Of a stretch of 64,000 nt of DNA, positions 25,046 through 33,953 are shown piece by piece. The stretch is taken from positions 8,167,001 through 8,231,000 of the forward strand of contig NZ_JACHMI010000001.1 of the NCBI RefSeq assembly GCF_014207985.1. The letters are read 5' to 3'. This stretch comes from Nonomuraea rubra (lineage in GTDB: Bacteria > Actinomycetota > Actinomycetes > Streptosporangiales > Streptosporangiaceae). The notes beneath the pieces were generated by a model. The model did not search any database. It saw only the letters and a list, made by a program, of their open reading frames with translations, and had not been told where the DNA came from. A program made the position numbers and the translations under genes. How positions within the stretch are numbered: position 1 is the first letter of the stretch; each line of letters opens with the position of its first letter.

Positions 25046-27406
25046 TCACGGCACCAGAGGCCCCTTGACCACCACCCCCGGCACCCACCGTCCCTCGACC
25101 TCGACCTCGACCGGCGTCCCCGGCCCGGCCTCCAGGTAGGCGTAGGCGATCGACTCCCGCGCGGTGTAGCCGTACCCGCCGGACGTCACCCGCGCCTCCA
25201 CCCGCCCGTCCACGCGCACCGGCTCGTTGCCGAGCGCGACGGCGCGCGGATCGCGCAGCGTCAGGCAGCGCAGCCTCCGCGCGGGCGCGGGATCGAGGGC
25301 GTCCCTGCCGAGGAAGTCCTTGCCGTCCTTGACGCAGAACCCCAGCCCCGCCTCGTACGGCGTGGTCTCGGGCCCGATGTCGGCCCCCCACACCCGGTAC
25401 CCCTTCTCCAGCCGCAGGCTGTCGATGGCCCGGTACCCCCCGGCCACCAGCCCGTACGGCTCCCCCGCCCGCCACAGCGTCTGCCAGAGCCCGAGCCCGT
25501 ACTCGCTGGAGCAGTACAGCTCCCACCCGTGCTCCCCCACGAACGTCACCCGCAGCGCCAGCACCGGCACGTCGCCCACGGTCAGCTCGCGCGCGGACAT
25601 GAAGGGGAAGTCCAGCGGGTCGGGTGTCAGCCCGCCCAGCACGTCGCGGGCCCGCGGCCCCCACAGCGCGAAGCACGCGTACTGCCCGGTCACGTCCGCG
25701 ATCCTGGCCTTCGACCCGGTGAGCGCCGCCTGCTTGCGCAGCCAGCCCAGGTCGTGCGCGCCGAACGCGGTGCCGGTGACGATCAGGAACTCCTCCTCGC
25801 CGCGCCGGGTGACGGTGAAGTCGCACTCGATGCCGCCGCGCCGGTTGAGCGCCTGCGTGTACGTGACGGCGCCCACGTGCCTGGCGACCCGGTTGTCGCA
25901 CACCCATTCCAGCAGCGCGGCGGCGTCGGGGCCGGTGACCTCGATCTTGGCGAACGAGCTCTCGTCGAACAGCCCGGCGGCCGTGCGCGTGGCCCGGTGC
26001 TCGGCCGCGATCGCGGACGACCACAGCCGCCCGGCCCACCCGTGCGGCCGTTCCTCCTCGCCGGGGAGCGCGTTGTCCGCGTAGTAGTTGACCCGCTCCC
26101 ACCCGGACTTCTCGCCGAAGACGGCGCCGTGGGCGGCGTGCCAGCCGTAGGCGGGCGAGACCCGCAGCGGCCGGCCCGCCGACCGCTCGTGGCCCGGGTA
26201 GCGGATGTCGTAGTACGTCTCGTAGTTCTCGACCGCCCGCTTGATCGTGTACGACGGTGAGCGGTAGTGGCGGCCGAACCGGCGCACGTCCATGTGCCAC
26301 AGGTCCATGCCGGGCTCGCCCTCGACGATCCACTCGGCCATCACCTTGCCGATGCCGCCCGCGCCCGCGATGCCGTGGGCGCAGAAGCCGGCCGCGACGA
26401 AGAACCCGGCGACCTCGGTCTCGCCCAGGCAGAACTCGTTGTCGGGGGTGAACGCCTCGGGCCCGTTGATCAGCTTGCGGATGCCGACGTCGGCCATGGC
26501 GGGCACGCGGACACGGGAGTTGTCCGAGATCTCCTCGAACCTCGGCCAGTCCTCCGGCAGCAGGCGGCCGTTGAAGTCGCCGGGCACCGCGTCGTAGGCG
26601 TTCTGCCCGGCCGTCCAGGGCGCGCACTGGCGCTCGTACCCGCCCATGACCAGGCCCTGGACCTCCTGGCGGTAGTAGACGAGCAGGTCGGGGTCGCGCA
26701 GCGTGGGCAGCCCGGTGTGGTCGTGGAAGGCGTCGCTGACGACGTACTGGTGCGACATGGGCACGATCGGGACCCGCACCCCGGCCATGCGGCCGATCTC
26801 GGCCGCGAACATGCCGCCGCAGTTGACCACGATCTCGCACGCGAGCTCGCCCTGGTCGGTGCGCACGCCCGTGACGCGGCCCCGCTCGACGGTGATCCCG
26901 AGCACACGGGTGCGGGTGCGCACGGTGACTCCGCCCTCGCGGGCGCGGGCGGCCAGGGCGTAGCAGAGCTGGGAGGGGTCGATCTGCCCGTCGGTCGGCA
27001 GGTACGCCGCCCCGACCACGCCCTCCGGATCCATGAGCGGGAACAGCTCCACGGCCTCGGCCACGGAGATCTCCTCCAGCGGCAGCCCGAACGTGCGCGC
27101 CCAGCCGATCTGGCGGCGGATCTCCGCCATCCGCTCGGGCGTGGAGGCGAGCTTGATGCCGCCGCACTCGGTCCAGCCTGCGTCGAGGGAGCGGTAGAGC
27201 TCGACGGAGTACTGGTTCATCCGGGTCAGCGTGGGGTCGGCGCGCAGCTGCCCGACGAGCCCGGCGGAGTGGAAGGTGGAGCCGCTGGTGAGCTCGTCCC
27301 GCTCCAGCAGGACGACGTCGCGTTCGCCGAGTTGGGTGAGGTGGTAGGCGACGGACGCGCCGCCCACGCCGCCACCGATGATCACGATCCGGGCCGAGTC
27401 GCTCAT
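25046..27406 (-). CDS. Dimethylglycine/sarcosine dehydrogenase-like FAD and aminomethyltransferase fusion protein
   Basis: The 786-residue protein oxidatively demethylates an N-methyl amino acid, passing the one-carbon unit to tetrahydrofolate. Domains in order: DAO-type FAD domain (GGGVGGASVAYHL at 10-22; GSTFHSAGL, where His46 matches the covalent-flavin His of dimethylglycine dehydrogenase), a FAO_M linker (~375-430), GCV_T folate-binding domain (~435-690) and its C-terminal barrel. NNRVARHVGAV and IECDFTVTRRGEEEFLIVTG are typical of the GCV_T part. TAGCCT lies seven bases before the ATG, so it is probably leaderless. Divergent to the kinase gene across a shared operator. Dimethylglycine or sarcosine are equally possible substrates. 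Confidence 0.88.
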   Translation of the reverse strand: MSDSARIVIIGGGVGGASVAYHLTQLGERDVVLLERDELTSGSTFHSAGLVGQLRADPTLTRMNQYSVELYRSLDAGWTECGGIKLASTPERMAEIRRQIGWARTFGLPLEEISVAEAVELFPLMDPEGVVGAAYLPTDGQIDPSQLCYALAARAREGGVTVRTRTRVLGITVERGRVTGVRTDQGELACEIVVNCGGMFAAEIGRMAGVRVPIVPMSHQYVVSDAFHDHTGLPTLRDPDLLVYYRQEVQGLVMGGYERQCAPWTAGQNAYDAVPGDFNGRLLPEDWPRFEEISDNSRVRVPAMADVGIRKLINGPEAFTPDNEFCLGETEVAGFFVAAGFCAHGIAGAGGIGKVMAEWIVEGEPGMDLWHMDVRRFGRHYRSPSYTIKRAVENYETYYDIRYPGHERSAGRPLRVSPAYGWHAAHGAVFGEKSGWERVNYYADNALPGEEERPHGWAGRLWSSAIAAEHRATRTAAGLFDESSFAKIEVTGPDAAALLEWVCDNRVARHVGAVTYTQALNRRGGIECDFTVTRRGEEEFLIVTGTAFGAHDLGWLRKQAALTGSKARIADVTGQYACFALWGPRARDVLGGLTPDPLDFPFMSARELTVGDVPVLALRVTFVGEHGWELYCSSEYGLGLWQTLWRAGEPYGLVAGGYRAIDSLRLEKGYRVWGADIGPETTPYEAGLGFCVKDGKDFLGRDALDPAPARRLRCLTLRDPRAVALGNEPVRVDGRVEARVTSGGYGYTARESIAYAYLEAGPGTPVEVEVEGRWVPGVVVKGPLVP

Positions 27407-27474
27407 GGTCGCGAGGCTAACCGGCGCGCCCCTAAAGGTCTAGACCGTTTACCGCCGCGGAGCTAGCATCGAGC
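27407..27474. promoter_or_regulatory. Symmetric divergent promoter with shared GntR operator
   Basis: The palindrome GGTCTAGACC (27437-27446) supplies TAGACC as the -35 on both strands. To the right TAGCAT (27464-27469) follows after exactly 17 bp and lies 5 nt before the ATG of the kinase. To the left TAGCCT (27419-27414) follows after exactly 17 bp and lies 7 nt before the ATG of the oxidase. A repressor of HutC/DasR type on this dyad would block both -35 boxes at once. Confidence 0.75.
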
Positions 27475-28383
27475 ATGGCCGCGCCCGAGCTCCTCGATCG
27501 CATCCCGCTGCTGTCCGGCGTGCCGCGCTCCGTGGAGGAGCTGCCCGGCGGGCTCACCAACCACAACTACAAGGTCACCACGCCGTCCGGCGCGTACGTG
27601 GTGCGGGTGTGGGCCAGCGACGGCACGCTGCTGGCCATCGACAGGGACGCCGAGCACGCGAACTCGATCGCGGCGGCGCGGGCGGGGGTCGGCGCGCCGG
27701 TGCACGACTACCTGCCGGGGCTCGGGGTGCTGGTGGTGGGCTTCCTGCCGGGCTGCCACACGTTCACCGAGGCCGACCTGCACGACCAGGCGAACCTGCC
27801 GCGCGTGGCCGAGGCGTGCAGGCGGCTGCACGCGGGGCCGCGGTTCGTGCGCGACTTCGACATGTTCGAGGTGCAGCGGCGCTATCTGGAGATCGTCCGC
27901 GAGCGCGGCTTCCGGCTCCCGCCCCGCTACCTCGACTTCATGCCCACCGTCACCCAGATCCGGAAATGTCTGGCTATCAGGGACGAGGGGACGGTTCCGT
28001 GTAACAACGACCTGCTGCCCGGGAACATCCTGGACGACGGCGAGCGCCTCTGGCTGATCGACTACGAGTACGCGGGCAACAACGACCCCTGCTTCGAGCT
28101 CGGCAACATCTGGAGCGAGTCCGCCCTGCCCCCCGGCCACCTGGAGCAGCTCGTCACCGCCTACTACGGCCGCCGCCTGCGCCACAAGATCGCCCGGGCG
28201 CGCCTGCTCGGCCTCATGTCCAAGTACGGCTGGACGTTGTGGGCCTCCATCCAGGACGGCGCGAACGAGACCATCGACTTCGACTTCTGGTCCTGGGGTA
28301 TGGAGAAGTACGAGCGGGCGGTGGCCGAATTCACCGATCCCGGCCTGACGGGCCTCATGGAGGAGGCGGCCCGGGCAGACTAG
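27475..28383 (+). CDS. Choline/ethanolamine kinase-like phosphotransferase
   Basis: This 302-residue protein has the aminoglycoside-phosphotransferase/choline kinase fold: GGLTNHNYKV as the nucleotide loop, PCNNDLLPGNIL as the catalytic loop with the key Asp, and WLIDYEYAGNNDPCFELGNI as the metal-binding Asp region, where DYEYA is typical of choline and ethanolamine kinases. It would phosphorylate choline or a similar amino alcohol with ATP. The usual His of HND is Asn here, which many bacterial members share as far as I recall. Leaderless promoter TAGCAT sits 5 nt before the ATG. The next gene starts 4 bp after its stop. Confidence 0.8.
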   Translation: MAAPELLDRIPLLSGVPRSVEELPGGLTNHNYKVTTPSGAYVVRVWASDGTLLAIDRDAEHANSIAAARAGVGAPVHDYLPGLGVLVVGFLPGCHTFTEADLHDQANLPRVAEACRRLHAGPRFVRDFDMFEVQRRYLEIVRERGFRLPPRYLDFMPTVTQIRKCLAIRDEGTVPCNNDLLPGNILDDGERLWLIDYEYAGNNDPCFELGNIWSESALPPGHLEQLVTAYYGRRLRHKIARARLLGLMSKYGWTLWASIQDGANETIDFDFWSWGMEKYERAVAEFTDPGLTGLMEEAARAD

Positions 28384-28387
28384 GGTC

Positions 28388-29008
28388 ATGCTGGCCGCTC
28401 TGACCGGCCTGGGGCTGTCGACCGCCGCCGGGCTGAACGCGTACATCCCGCTCCTGGTCGTGGGGGTGCTGGCGAACGTCACCGACGCCGTCCGGCTGCC
28501 CGACGGCTACGCGTGGCTGTCGAACTGGGGGGTGCTGGCCGTCCTGGCGGTGCTGCTGGTGGCCGAGATGGTGCTCGACAAGGTGCCCGCCGTCGACAGC
28601 GTCAACGACGTCATCCAGACCGTGGTGCGCCCGGCCTCGGGCGGCGTGGTCTTCTCCGCCACGAGCGCCGCCGCCGAGCTGGAGAACTCGACCTGGATGA
28701 CCGAGCGCCCCTGGGTGGGATGGCTGCTGGGCGTGCTGCTGGCGCTGGCCGTGCACGCGGTCAAGTCCGCCGCCCGCCCGGTGATCAACGCGGGCACGGC
28801 GGGCGTCGGCGCGCCGGTGGTGAGCACGGTCGAGGACGCCGGGTCGTTCGGCATGAGCCTGATCGCGGTGTTCCTGCCCGTGCTGGTGATCGTCGCGTTG
28901 CTGGTGCTCGCGGTGGCCGCGTGGTGGCTGCTGCGGCGGGTACGCCGCTTCCGCGCCCACAGGAGGGCCCGCAAGAGGGCGACCGGGAATCATCACCCGC
29001 CAGGCTGA
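28388..29008 (+). CDS. DUF4126 family membrane protein
   Basis: The 206-residue integral membrane protein has about five hydrophobic segments (residues ~1-28, 42-60, 108-130, 155-187). It opens with LTGLGLSTAAGLNAYIPLLVVG, the signature of DUF4126, and ends in a strongly basic cytoplasmic tail (RRVRRFRAHRRARKRA). Function is not known; the family is widespread in actinobacteria. It starts four bases after the kinase stop and probably rides on the same transcript, though the two need not share a role. Confidence 0.8.
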   Translation: MLAALTGLGLSTAAGLNAYIPLLVVGVLANVTDAVRLPDGYAWLSNWGVLAVLAVLLVAEMVLDKVPAVDSVNDVIQTVVRPASGGVVFSATSAAAELENSTWMTERPWVGWLLGVLLALAVHAVKSAARPVINAGTAGVGAPVVSTVEDAGSFGMSLIAVFLPVLVIVALLVLAVAAWWLLRRVRRFRAHRRARKRATGNHHPPG

Positions 29009-29141
29009 TCCACGCTCCGCCCGCGGGCTGATGTGCCGGCGCGGCTGGCCGCCTACGGTTGGGGCGAGGTAGCGAACAAAGGGATGGAAACGTGTGAGCG
29101 TACATCCGTGGCCCCCAACCCTGGCACGCTCACACGCACCG

Positions 29142-29173
29142 GCGCCCGGCGGCACTCCCGTGCCGCCGGGCGC
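29142..29173. terminator. Terminator hairpin
   Basis: A perfect 14-bp stem, GCGCCCGGCGGCAC with its complement around loop TCCC, one base before the stop of the minus-strand hydrolase. It can serve that operon and the plus-strand transcript of DUF4126. Confidence 0.85.
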
Positions 29174-29174
29174 T

Positions 29175-29969
29175 TCACAACCGCCGCAGCCAGCCCTCCA
29201 GCGCGTTGACGAAGTCGCCCGGGCGCTCCTCGTGCAGCCGGTGGCTCGCGCCCTCCCACGACAGCACCACCGACGCGGGGTCCTTGAGCAGCCCGGCCTC
29301 CCAGCCCGCCCGGCCGGCGTCGGCCCAGATCGACAGCACCGGGCACCGCCTGCGGGCCAGGTAGTCGTCGCTGGCCGGGCGCACGCCGATCGCGCCGGGG
29401 CCGGTGAACATGGCCTCGAACGCCTGGACCAGCACGTGCGGCGGCATCCCGTGCAGCCTGCGCTTGTGCCAGCGCCTGATGACGGGCGGGGTGGCGGCGT
29501 TCGTGCACCACTCGTCGATGCGCTCGGCCGCCTCGTGGGGCCGCTCGCCGCGCAGGCCCTCGATCATCCTGGGGAAGCCGCGGGCGATCTCGGCCGTCAT
29601 GCCGTAGCCGGGGTCGAGGGTGACCAGCGCCCGCACCCGCTCCGGGTGCTCGACGGCCAGGATGGAGACCACCTGGCCGCCCATCGAGTGGCCGACGGCG
29701 ACCACCTGGGGGATGCCGAGGCGGCCGAGCAGGACGTCCAGGTCCGCGGCCATCGCGCGCGGCGTGTTGCCGGTCTCCGGGACCGAGGAGTAGCCGTGGC
29801 CGCGCAGGTCCACGGCGAGCACGCGGTGCGTGGCGGCGAGCGCGTCGATGTGCCACGACCACTGGTGGGAGTCGGTCCCCCAGCCGTGGACCAGCAGCAG
29901 CGGCGGGGTGCCCTGCCCGTCGTCGGTGTAGAAGAGCCGGACGCCCTCCCCGACCTCCTCGTACGGCAC
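29175..29969 (-). CDS. Alpha/beta hydrolase
   Basis: The 264-residue cytosolic hydrolase has HGWGTDSHQW as the oxyanion loop, GHSMGGQ as the nucleophile elbow with Ser near residue 94, an acidic residue in SIWADAGRAGW and the catalytic His in GASHRLHEERP. No signal peptide is present. The reaction is unknown; the closest general groups are haloperoxidase-like and lactonase-like esterases. It begins on the base after the stop of the upstream SDR gene, so the two are translated from one message and may act on the same compound, for example reduction of a ketone and hydrolysis of an ester. Confidence 0.85.
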   Translation of the reverse strand: MPYEEVGEGVRLFYTDDGQGTPPLLLVHGWGTDSHQWSWHIDALAATHRVLAVDLRGHGYSSVPETGNTPRAMAADLDVLLGRLGIPQVVAVGHSMGGQVVSILAVEHPERVRALVTLDPGYGMTAEIARGFPRMIEGLRGERPHEAAERIDEWCTNAATPPVIRRWHKRRLHGMPPHVLVQAFEAMFTGPGAIGVRPASDDYLARRRCPVLSIWADAGRAGWEAGLLKDPASVVLSWEGASHRLHEERPGDFVNALEGWLRRL

Positions 29970-30815
<846 letters not shown>

Positions 30816-30890
30816 TCACCCGGGACGCCCGCGGGACGCGCCGGAACCGCCGGAGCCGACTATCCTTCAAGGCACCAACACCAACGGGAG

Positions 30891-31499
30891 GTGGCGAAGA
30901 TCGGCGAGTTCCTTGTCATCGTGCTGGTGATCCTGGCGTTCCTCCTGCTGCTGGGCGGCGTCGGCATCTACCTCCTGGTCAAGCTGGGCAAGAAGGCCGC
31001 GGTCAAGGCCAAGCAGGCCACCGTCCGCCTCAGCACGCACGTCAACGCGATGGGCACGGGCGACGCCGCCGAGGTCGAGCGGCTCCGGCTCGACCTGCGC
31101 CGCGAGGTCTCCCTCACCCGCCAGGCCGTCGAGCACGCGCAGAGCCTCGGCTGGGGCCTGGGCGACCTGCCCCGCCTCCTGGCCGACCTGACCGCGCAGG
31201 CCGACGTGCACGACGGGCAGCTCGGCATGTACGCCCAGCAGCGCCGCGTGTCGCCGTACGTGGACCACGCCACCCTCGACCGGCTCAGGGAGCACCAGGC
31301 CAAGCTGACGGCGATGTGCGCCCGCATCCGCGCCGACCTCCTCGGCGACCAGGTGCAGCACACCGCCACCGGCATCGCGGACCTCACCTCCCGCACCGAC
31401 CTGGAGATCGAGGCCCGCCGCCGCGCCCCCGACCCGCTGGACGAGATCGACGAGCTCTACCGGCGCTCGATGGAGGAACGCAGGGACCGGGGCGTTTAA
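30891..31499 (+). CDS. Single-pass membrane protein with helical cytosolic domain, unknown function
   Basis: The 202-residue protein has one N-terminal membrane segment (VIVLVILAFLLLLGGVGIYLLV, residues ~8-29) then a basic stretch (KLGKKAAVKAKQ) and a long helical, charged region (ERLRLDLRREVSLTRQAVEHAQ; RLREHQAKLTAMCARIRADLL) likely to form coiled coil. It ends in an acidic/basic tail (DEIDELYRRSMEERRDRG). No enzymatic motif is visible. The GTG start has GGGAG directly abutting it, too close for a normal ribosome site, so the true start is uncertain. It stands alone, followed by a small hairpin. Confidence 0.75.
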   Translation: MAKIGEFLVIVLVILAFLLLLGGVGIYLLVKLGKKAAVKAKQATVRLSTHVNAMGTGDAAEVERLRLDLRREVSLTRQAVEHAQSLGWGLGDLPRLLADLTAQADVHDGQLGMYAQQRRVSPYVDHATLDRLREHQAKLTAMCARIRADLLGDQVQHTATGIADLTSRTDLEIEARRRAPDPLDEIDELYRRSMEERRDRGV

Positions 31500-31505
31500 C
31501 CGGTT

Positions 31506-31522
31506 GCGGCGGCACCCGCCGC
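31506..31522 (+). terminator. Small hairpin after the membrane-protein gene
   Basis: GCGGCGG-CAC-CCGCCGC, a perfect 7-bp stem eight bases after the stop. Confidence 0.5.
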
Positions 31523-31577
31523 CTCGGCATACTCTGGCTGCGTTTCGATCACCGCGACACGAAGGGAGGGTGAGACC

Positions 31578-31646
31578 GTGACGACGACTGTTCGCGTGCC
31601 GTTTTCCGCGTCCTCATTCCTTCCCACCGGGAGCCGGCCGACCTGA
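31578..31646 (+). CDS. Possible 22-residue leader ORF upstream of the RIO kinase
   Basis: A short frame starts with GTG at 31578, preceded by GAAGGGAGGG at ideal distance, one of the best Shine-Dalgarno sequences in the region, and stops at 31644. The peptide begins MTTTVRVPFSASSFLPTG and has no known match. It ends 42 bp before the RIO kinase start. It could be a leader peptide or a tiny gene; coding cannot be shown from sequence alone. Confidence 0.35.
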   Translation: MTTTVRVPFSASSFLPTGSRPT

Positions 31647-31688
31647 TCGCGACCGGCCGGTGGGCCTCATGGCTGGAGTCATCCCACC

Positions 31689-32588
31689 GTGCCGAAGCAC
31701 TCGCAACACCGCCGCCGTGGCAAGCACGCCCTCGACGCCGACGACCTCGAATGGCTCGAGAACACCCCCGAGACCGCCCCCGGCAGCCTCTCCGGGGCCT
31801 ACGACGGCCCGCCGGAAGGCGACCGCTGGTCCACCTGGGACCAGAGCACGCCGACGGAGAAGGGTCCGCGGCCCTACCCCGACTGGCTCGTCACCGAGCT
31901 GGCAGCCGTCGACACCGAGCACGGCATCCTCAAGACGGGCAAGGAGGCCGACGTCCACCTGATCTCCCGCGGCGTGCCGGGCACCGACCGCGTCTGCCTG
32001 CTGGCCGCCAAGCGGTACCGCTCGTCCGAGCATCGCCTCTTCCACCGCGACGCCGGCTACCTGGAGGGCCGCAGGACCCGCGACGACCGCATGAACCGGG
32101 CCATGGCCGGCCGGACGGCGTTCGGCAAGCAGGTCATCGCCGCGCAGTGGGCGGTGGCCGAGTTCTCGGCGCTGTGCCGGCTGTGGGAGCTGGGGGTGCC
32201 GGTGCCGTACCCGGTGCAGATCGTGGGGACGGAGATCCTCCAGGAGTTCGTCGGGACGGCAGGCGGGTACGCGGCGCCGCGGCTGGCGCAGGTGAGCGAG
32301 GGGCTCGGCGACCTGTGGGAGCAGCTCGTGGCGGCCATGGTCACGCTGGCCCGCGAGGGGCTCGCCCACGGGGACCTGTCGGCGTACAACCTGCTGGTCC
32401 ACGACGGCAGGCTGGTGGTCATCGACCTGCCGCAGATCGTGGACGTGATCGCGCATCCGGTGGGCCCGGCGTTCCTCGACCGTGACGCGCGCAACGTCGC
32501 CACCTGGTTCGCCGCCAAGGGCGTCGCCGCCGCCGACGCGGACGCCCTGGCCGCCCTGCTCCGCAAGGAGGCCGGGCTGCTCCCCTGA
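31689..32588 (+). CDS. RIO-family serine protein kinase
   Basis: The 299-residue protein belongs to the RIO1-like atypical kinases, known in ribosome maturation in eukaryotes and archaea and present without assigned role in many actinobacteria. Residues ~78-90 (GILKTGKEADVHLI) are the RIO P-loop; LLAAKRYR gives the ATP-binding Lys; AHGDLSAYNLL (HxDxxxxN) is the catalytic loop and VVIDLPQIVD the metal-binding Asp. An N-terminal basic tail (MPKHSQHRRRGKH) could bind RNA. The GTG at 31689 has GGAG about 10 bases upstream. Its 3' end is only four bases from the stop of the convergent padR gene. Confidence 0.88.
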   Translation: MPKHSQHRRRGKHALDADDLEWLENTPETAPGSLSGAYDGPPEGDRWSTWDQSTPTEKGPRPYPDWLVTELAAVDTEHGILKTGKEADVHLISRGVPGTDRVCLLAAKRYRSSEHRLFHRDAGYLEGRRTRDDRMNRAMAGRTAFGKQVIAAQWAVAEFSALCRLWELGVPVPYPVQIVGTEILQEFVGTAGGYAAPRLAQVSEGLGDLWEQLVAAMVTLAREGLAHGDLSAYNLLVHDGRLVVIDLPQIVDVIAHPVGPAFLDRDARNVATWFAAKGVAAADADALAALLRKEAGLLP

Positions 32589-32592
32589 CGCC

Positions 32593-33114
32593 TCAGCCGA
32601 GGGCTTCGATGGTGGCGCGCAGCCAGGCGAGCTCGGCCTGGCTGGTGGCGTGGGCGATGGCCAGCAGGCCCTGGCGGAACGGGTCGGCGAACTCCCCGGC
32701 CGCCATCGGCCGGTCGCCGTCGTAGAAGAAGCTCGTCGGCTCCTCCAGGAACGCCAGCCGCCTGCGCAGCACCGCCGCCTGCTCCTTCGGCTCGTCCAGG
32801 TGGCGCAGGAAGGCGAGCAGCGTGAACCACCGGTTCTCGTCGCTGATGTCGAGGTCGTCCGGGGCCCGGAGCCGGTGCTCCAGCTCCGCTCGGCCCTCGG
32901 GCGTCAGGTACAGCATGCGCCGTGGCGCGGCGGCCACGCCCGGCTCGTCCTTCCTGACCAGCCAGCCGGCCCCGGCCATCCGCTTGATGGCCGGGTAGAG
33001 CGTGCCGTCGGCCACCGGGCGTACGTGGCCCATCAGCGCCGCCACCCTGCGGCGCAGGTCGTAACCGTGTAACGGCCGATCCCTGAGGAACCCGAGTATC
33101 GCCAGCTCCAGCAT
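32593..33114 (-). CDS. PadR family transcriptional regulator
   Basis: The 173-residue regulator begins MLELAILGFLRDRPLHGYDLRRRV, the standard PadR opening, followed by the winged helix (ADGTLYPAIKRMAGAGWL) and a C-terminal helical dimerisation region (Vir/PadR-s2 type). I chose ATG 33114 because the family starts there and because TATGCT lies seven bases upstream, fitting leaderless transcription; an ATG four codons earlier is possible. It is divergent from an alpha/beta hydrolase with a small AT-rich dyad between them, so it probably represses that gene and itself. Confidence 0.87.
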   Translation of the reverse strand: MLELAILGFLRDRPLHGYDLRRRVAALMGHVRPVADGTLYPAIKRMAGAGWLVRKDEPGVAAAPRRMLYLTPEGRAELEHRLRAPDDLDISDENRWFTLLAFLRHLDEPKEQAAVLRRRLAFLEEPTSFFYDGDRPMAAGEFADPFRQGLLAIAHATSQAELAWLRATIEALG

Positions 33115-33134
33115 GGCTGTCAGCATACCTCGGT

Positions 33135-33150
33135 GCCGATATATATTGGC
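33135..33150. promoter_or_regulatory. Candidate PadR operator
   Basis: GCCGATATATATTGGC, an imperfect dyad around ATATATAT between padR and the divergent hydrolase. The AT core stands out in this GC-rich DNA and resembles the AT-centred dyads many PadR proteins bind. Confidence 0.5.
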
Positions 33151-33173
33151 CCCGATACATGAGGAGTTCCGTC

Positions 33174-33944
33174 ATGCACGATGCCATCGTTCACTCCAGC
33201 GGCGCCCGGATGCGCTGGGTGGAGCTGCCCGGCGAGGAGCCGGCGCGGGTCTACGTCCACGGTCTCGGCGCCACCTCGGCCCCCTACTACGCGGAGGTGG
33301 CGGCGCATCCCCTGCTGCCCCGGCACCGGTCCCTCCTGATCGACCTGCTCGGGTTCGGCATCAGCGACCGGCCGCGGGAGTTCTCGTACACGCTGGAGGC
33401 CCACGCCGGCACCCTGGCGGAGGGGCTGCGCAAGGCCGGGGTGACGGGGGCGTCGGTGATCGCGCACAGCATGGGCGGGGCGGTGGCCACGGTCCTGGCA
33501 GCGCGCCATCCCGAGCTGGTCGCGCGCCTGATCCTGGTGGACGCCAACCTCGATCCCTATCCCCCGGCGCCGGTGCGGCCAGGTGGCACCGGCATCGCGG
33601 CCTTCGGCGAGGAGGAGTTCGTGGCGGGCGGCTGGAAGGAGGTGCGGGACCGGGTGGGGCCGCACTGGTGGTCCACGATGCGCCTGGCCGACCTGCGCGG
33701 CCTGCACCGCACCGCCGTCAGCCTGGCCAGGGGGACGTCGCCCACCGTTCGCGAGCTGCTGGCCGGGCTGCCGATCCCCCGGGCCTTCCTGCACCCGGAG
33801 GGCGACGAGCCGCGCGGGGCCGCGGAGCTGCGGGAGGCGGGCGTGCGGGTGCTGGAGATTCCCGAGTCGGGGCACAACATCATGCTCGACAACCCGCAGG
33901 CCTTCGCCCGCACGCTCGCGGCCCTGCTTTCCCCGGGCCCCTAG
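33174..33944 (+). CDS. Alpha/beta hydrolase under probable PadR control
   Basis: The 256-residue hydrolase has YVHGLGATSAPYY as the oxyanion loop, AHSMGGAVA as nucleophile elbow, and ESGHNIMLDNP with the catalytic His. The region VDANLDPYPPAPV forms part of the cap. No signal peptide. ATG 33174 was preferred to 33159 because GAGGAG lies eight to nine bases upstream. The neighbouring divergent padR suggests induction by a small aromatic or xenobiotic ligand, the usual trigger of PadR repressors. Substrate unknown. Confidence 0.85.
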   Translation: MHDAIVHSSGARMRWVELPGEEPARVYVHGLGATSAPYYAEVAAHPLLPRHRSLLIDLLGFGISDRPREFSYTLEAHAGTLAEGLRKAGVTGASVIAHSMGGAVATVLAARHPELVARLILVDANLDPYPPAPVRPGGTGIAAFGEEEFVAGGWKEVRDRVGPHWWSTMRLADLRGLHRTAVSLARGTSPTVRELLAGLPIPRAFLHPEGDEPRGAAELREAGVRVLEIPESGHNIMLDNPQAFARTLAALLSPGP

Positions 33945-33953
33945 CCCAGGGGG

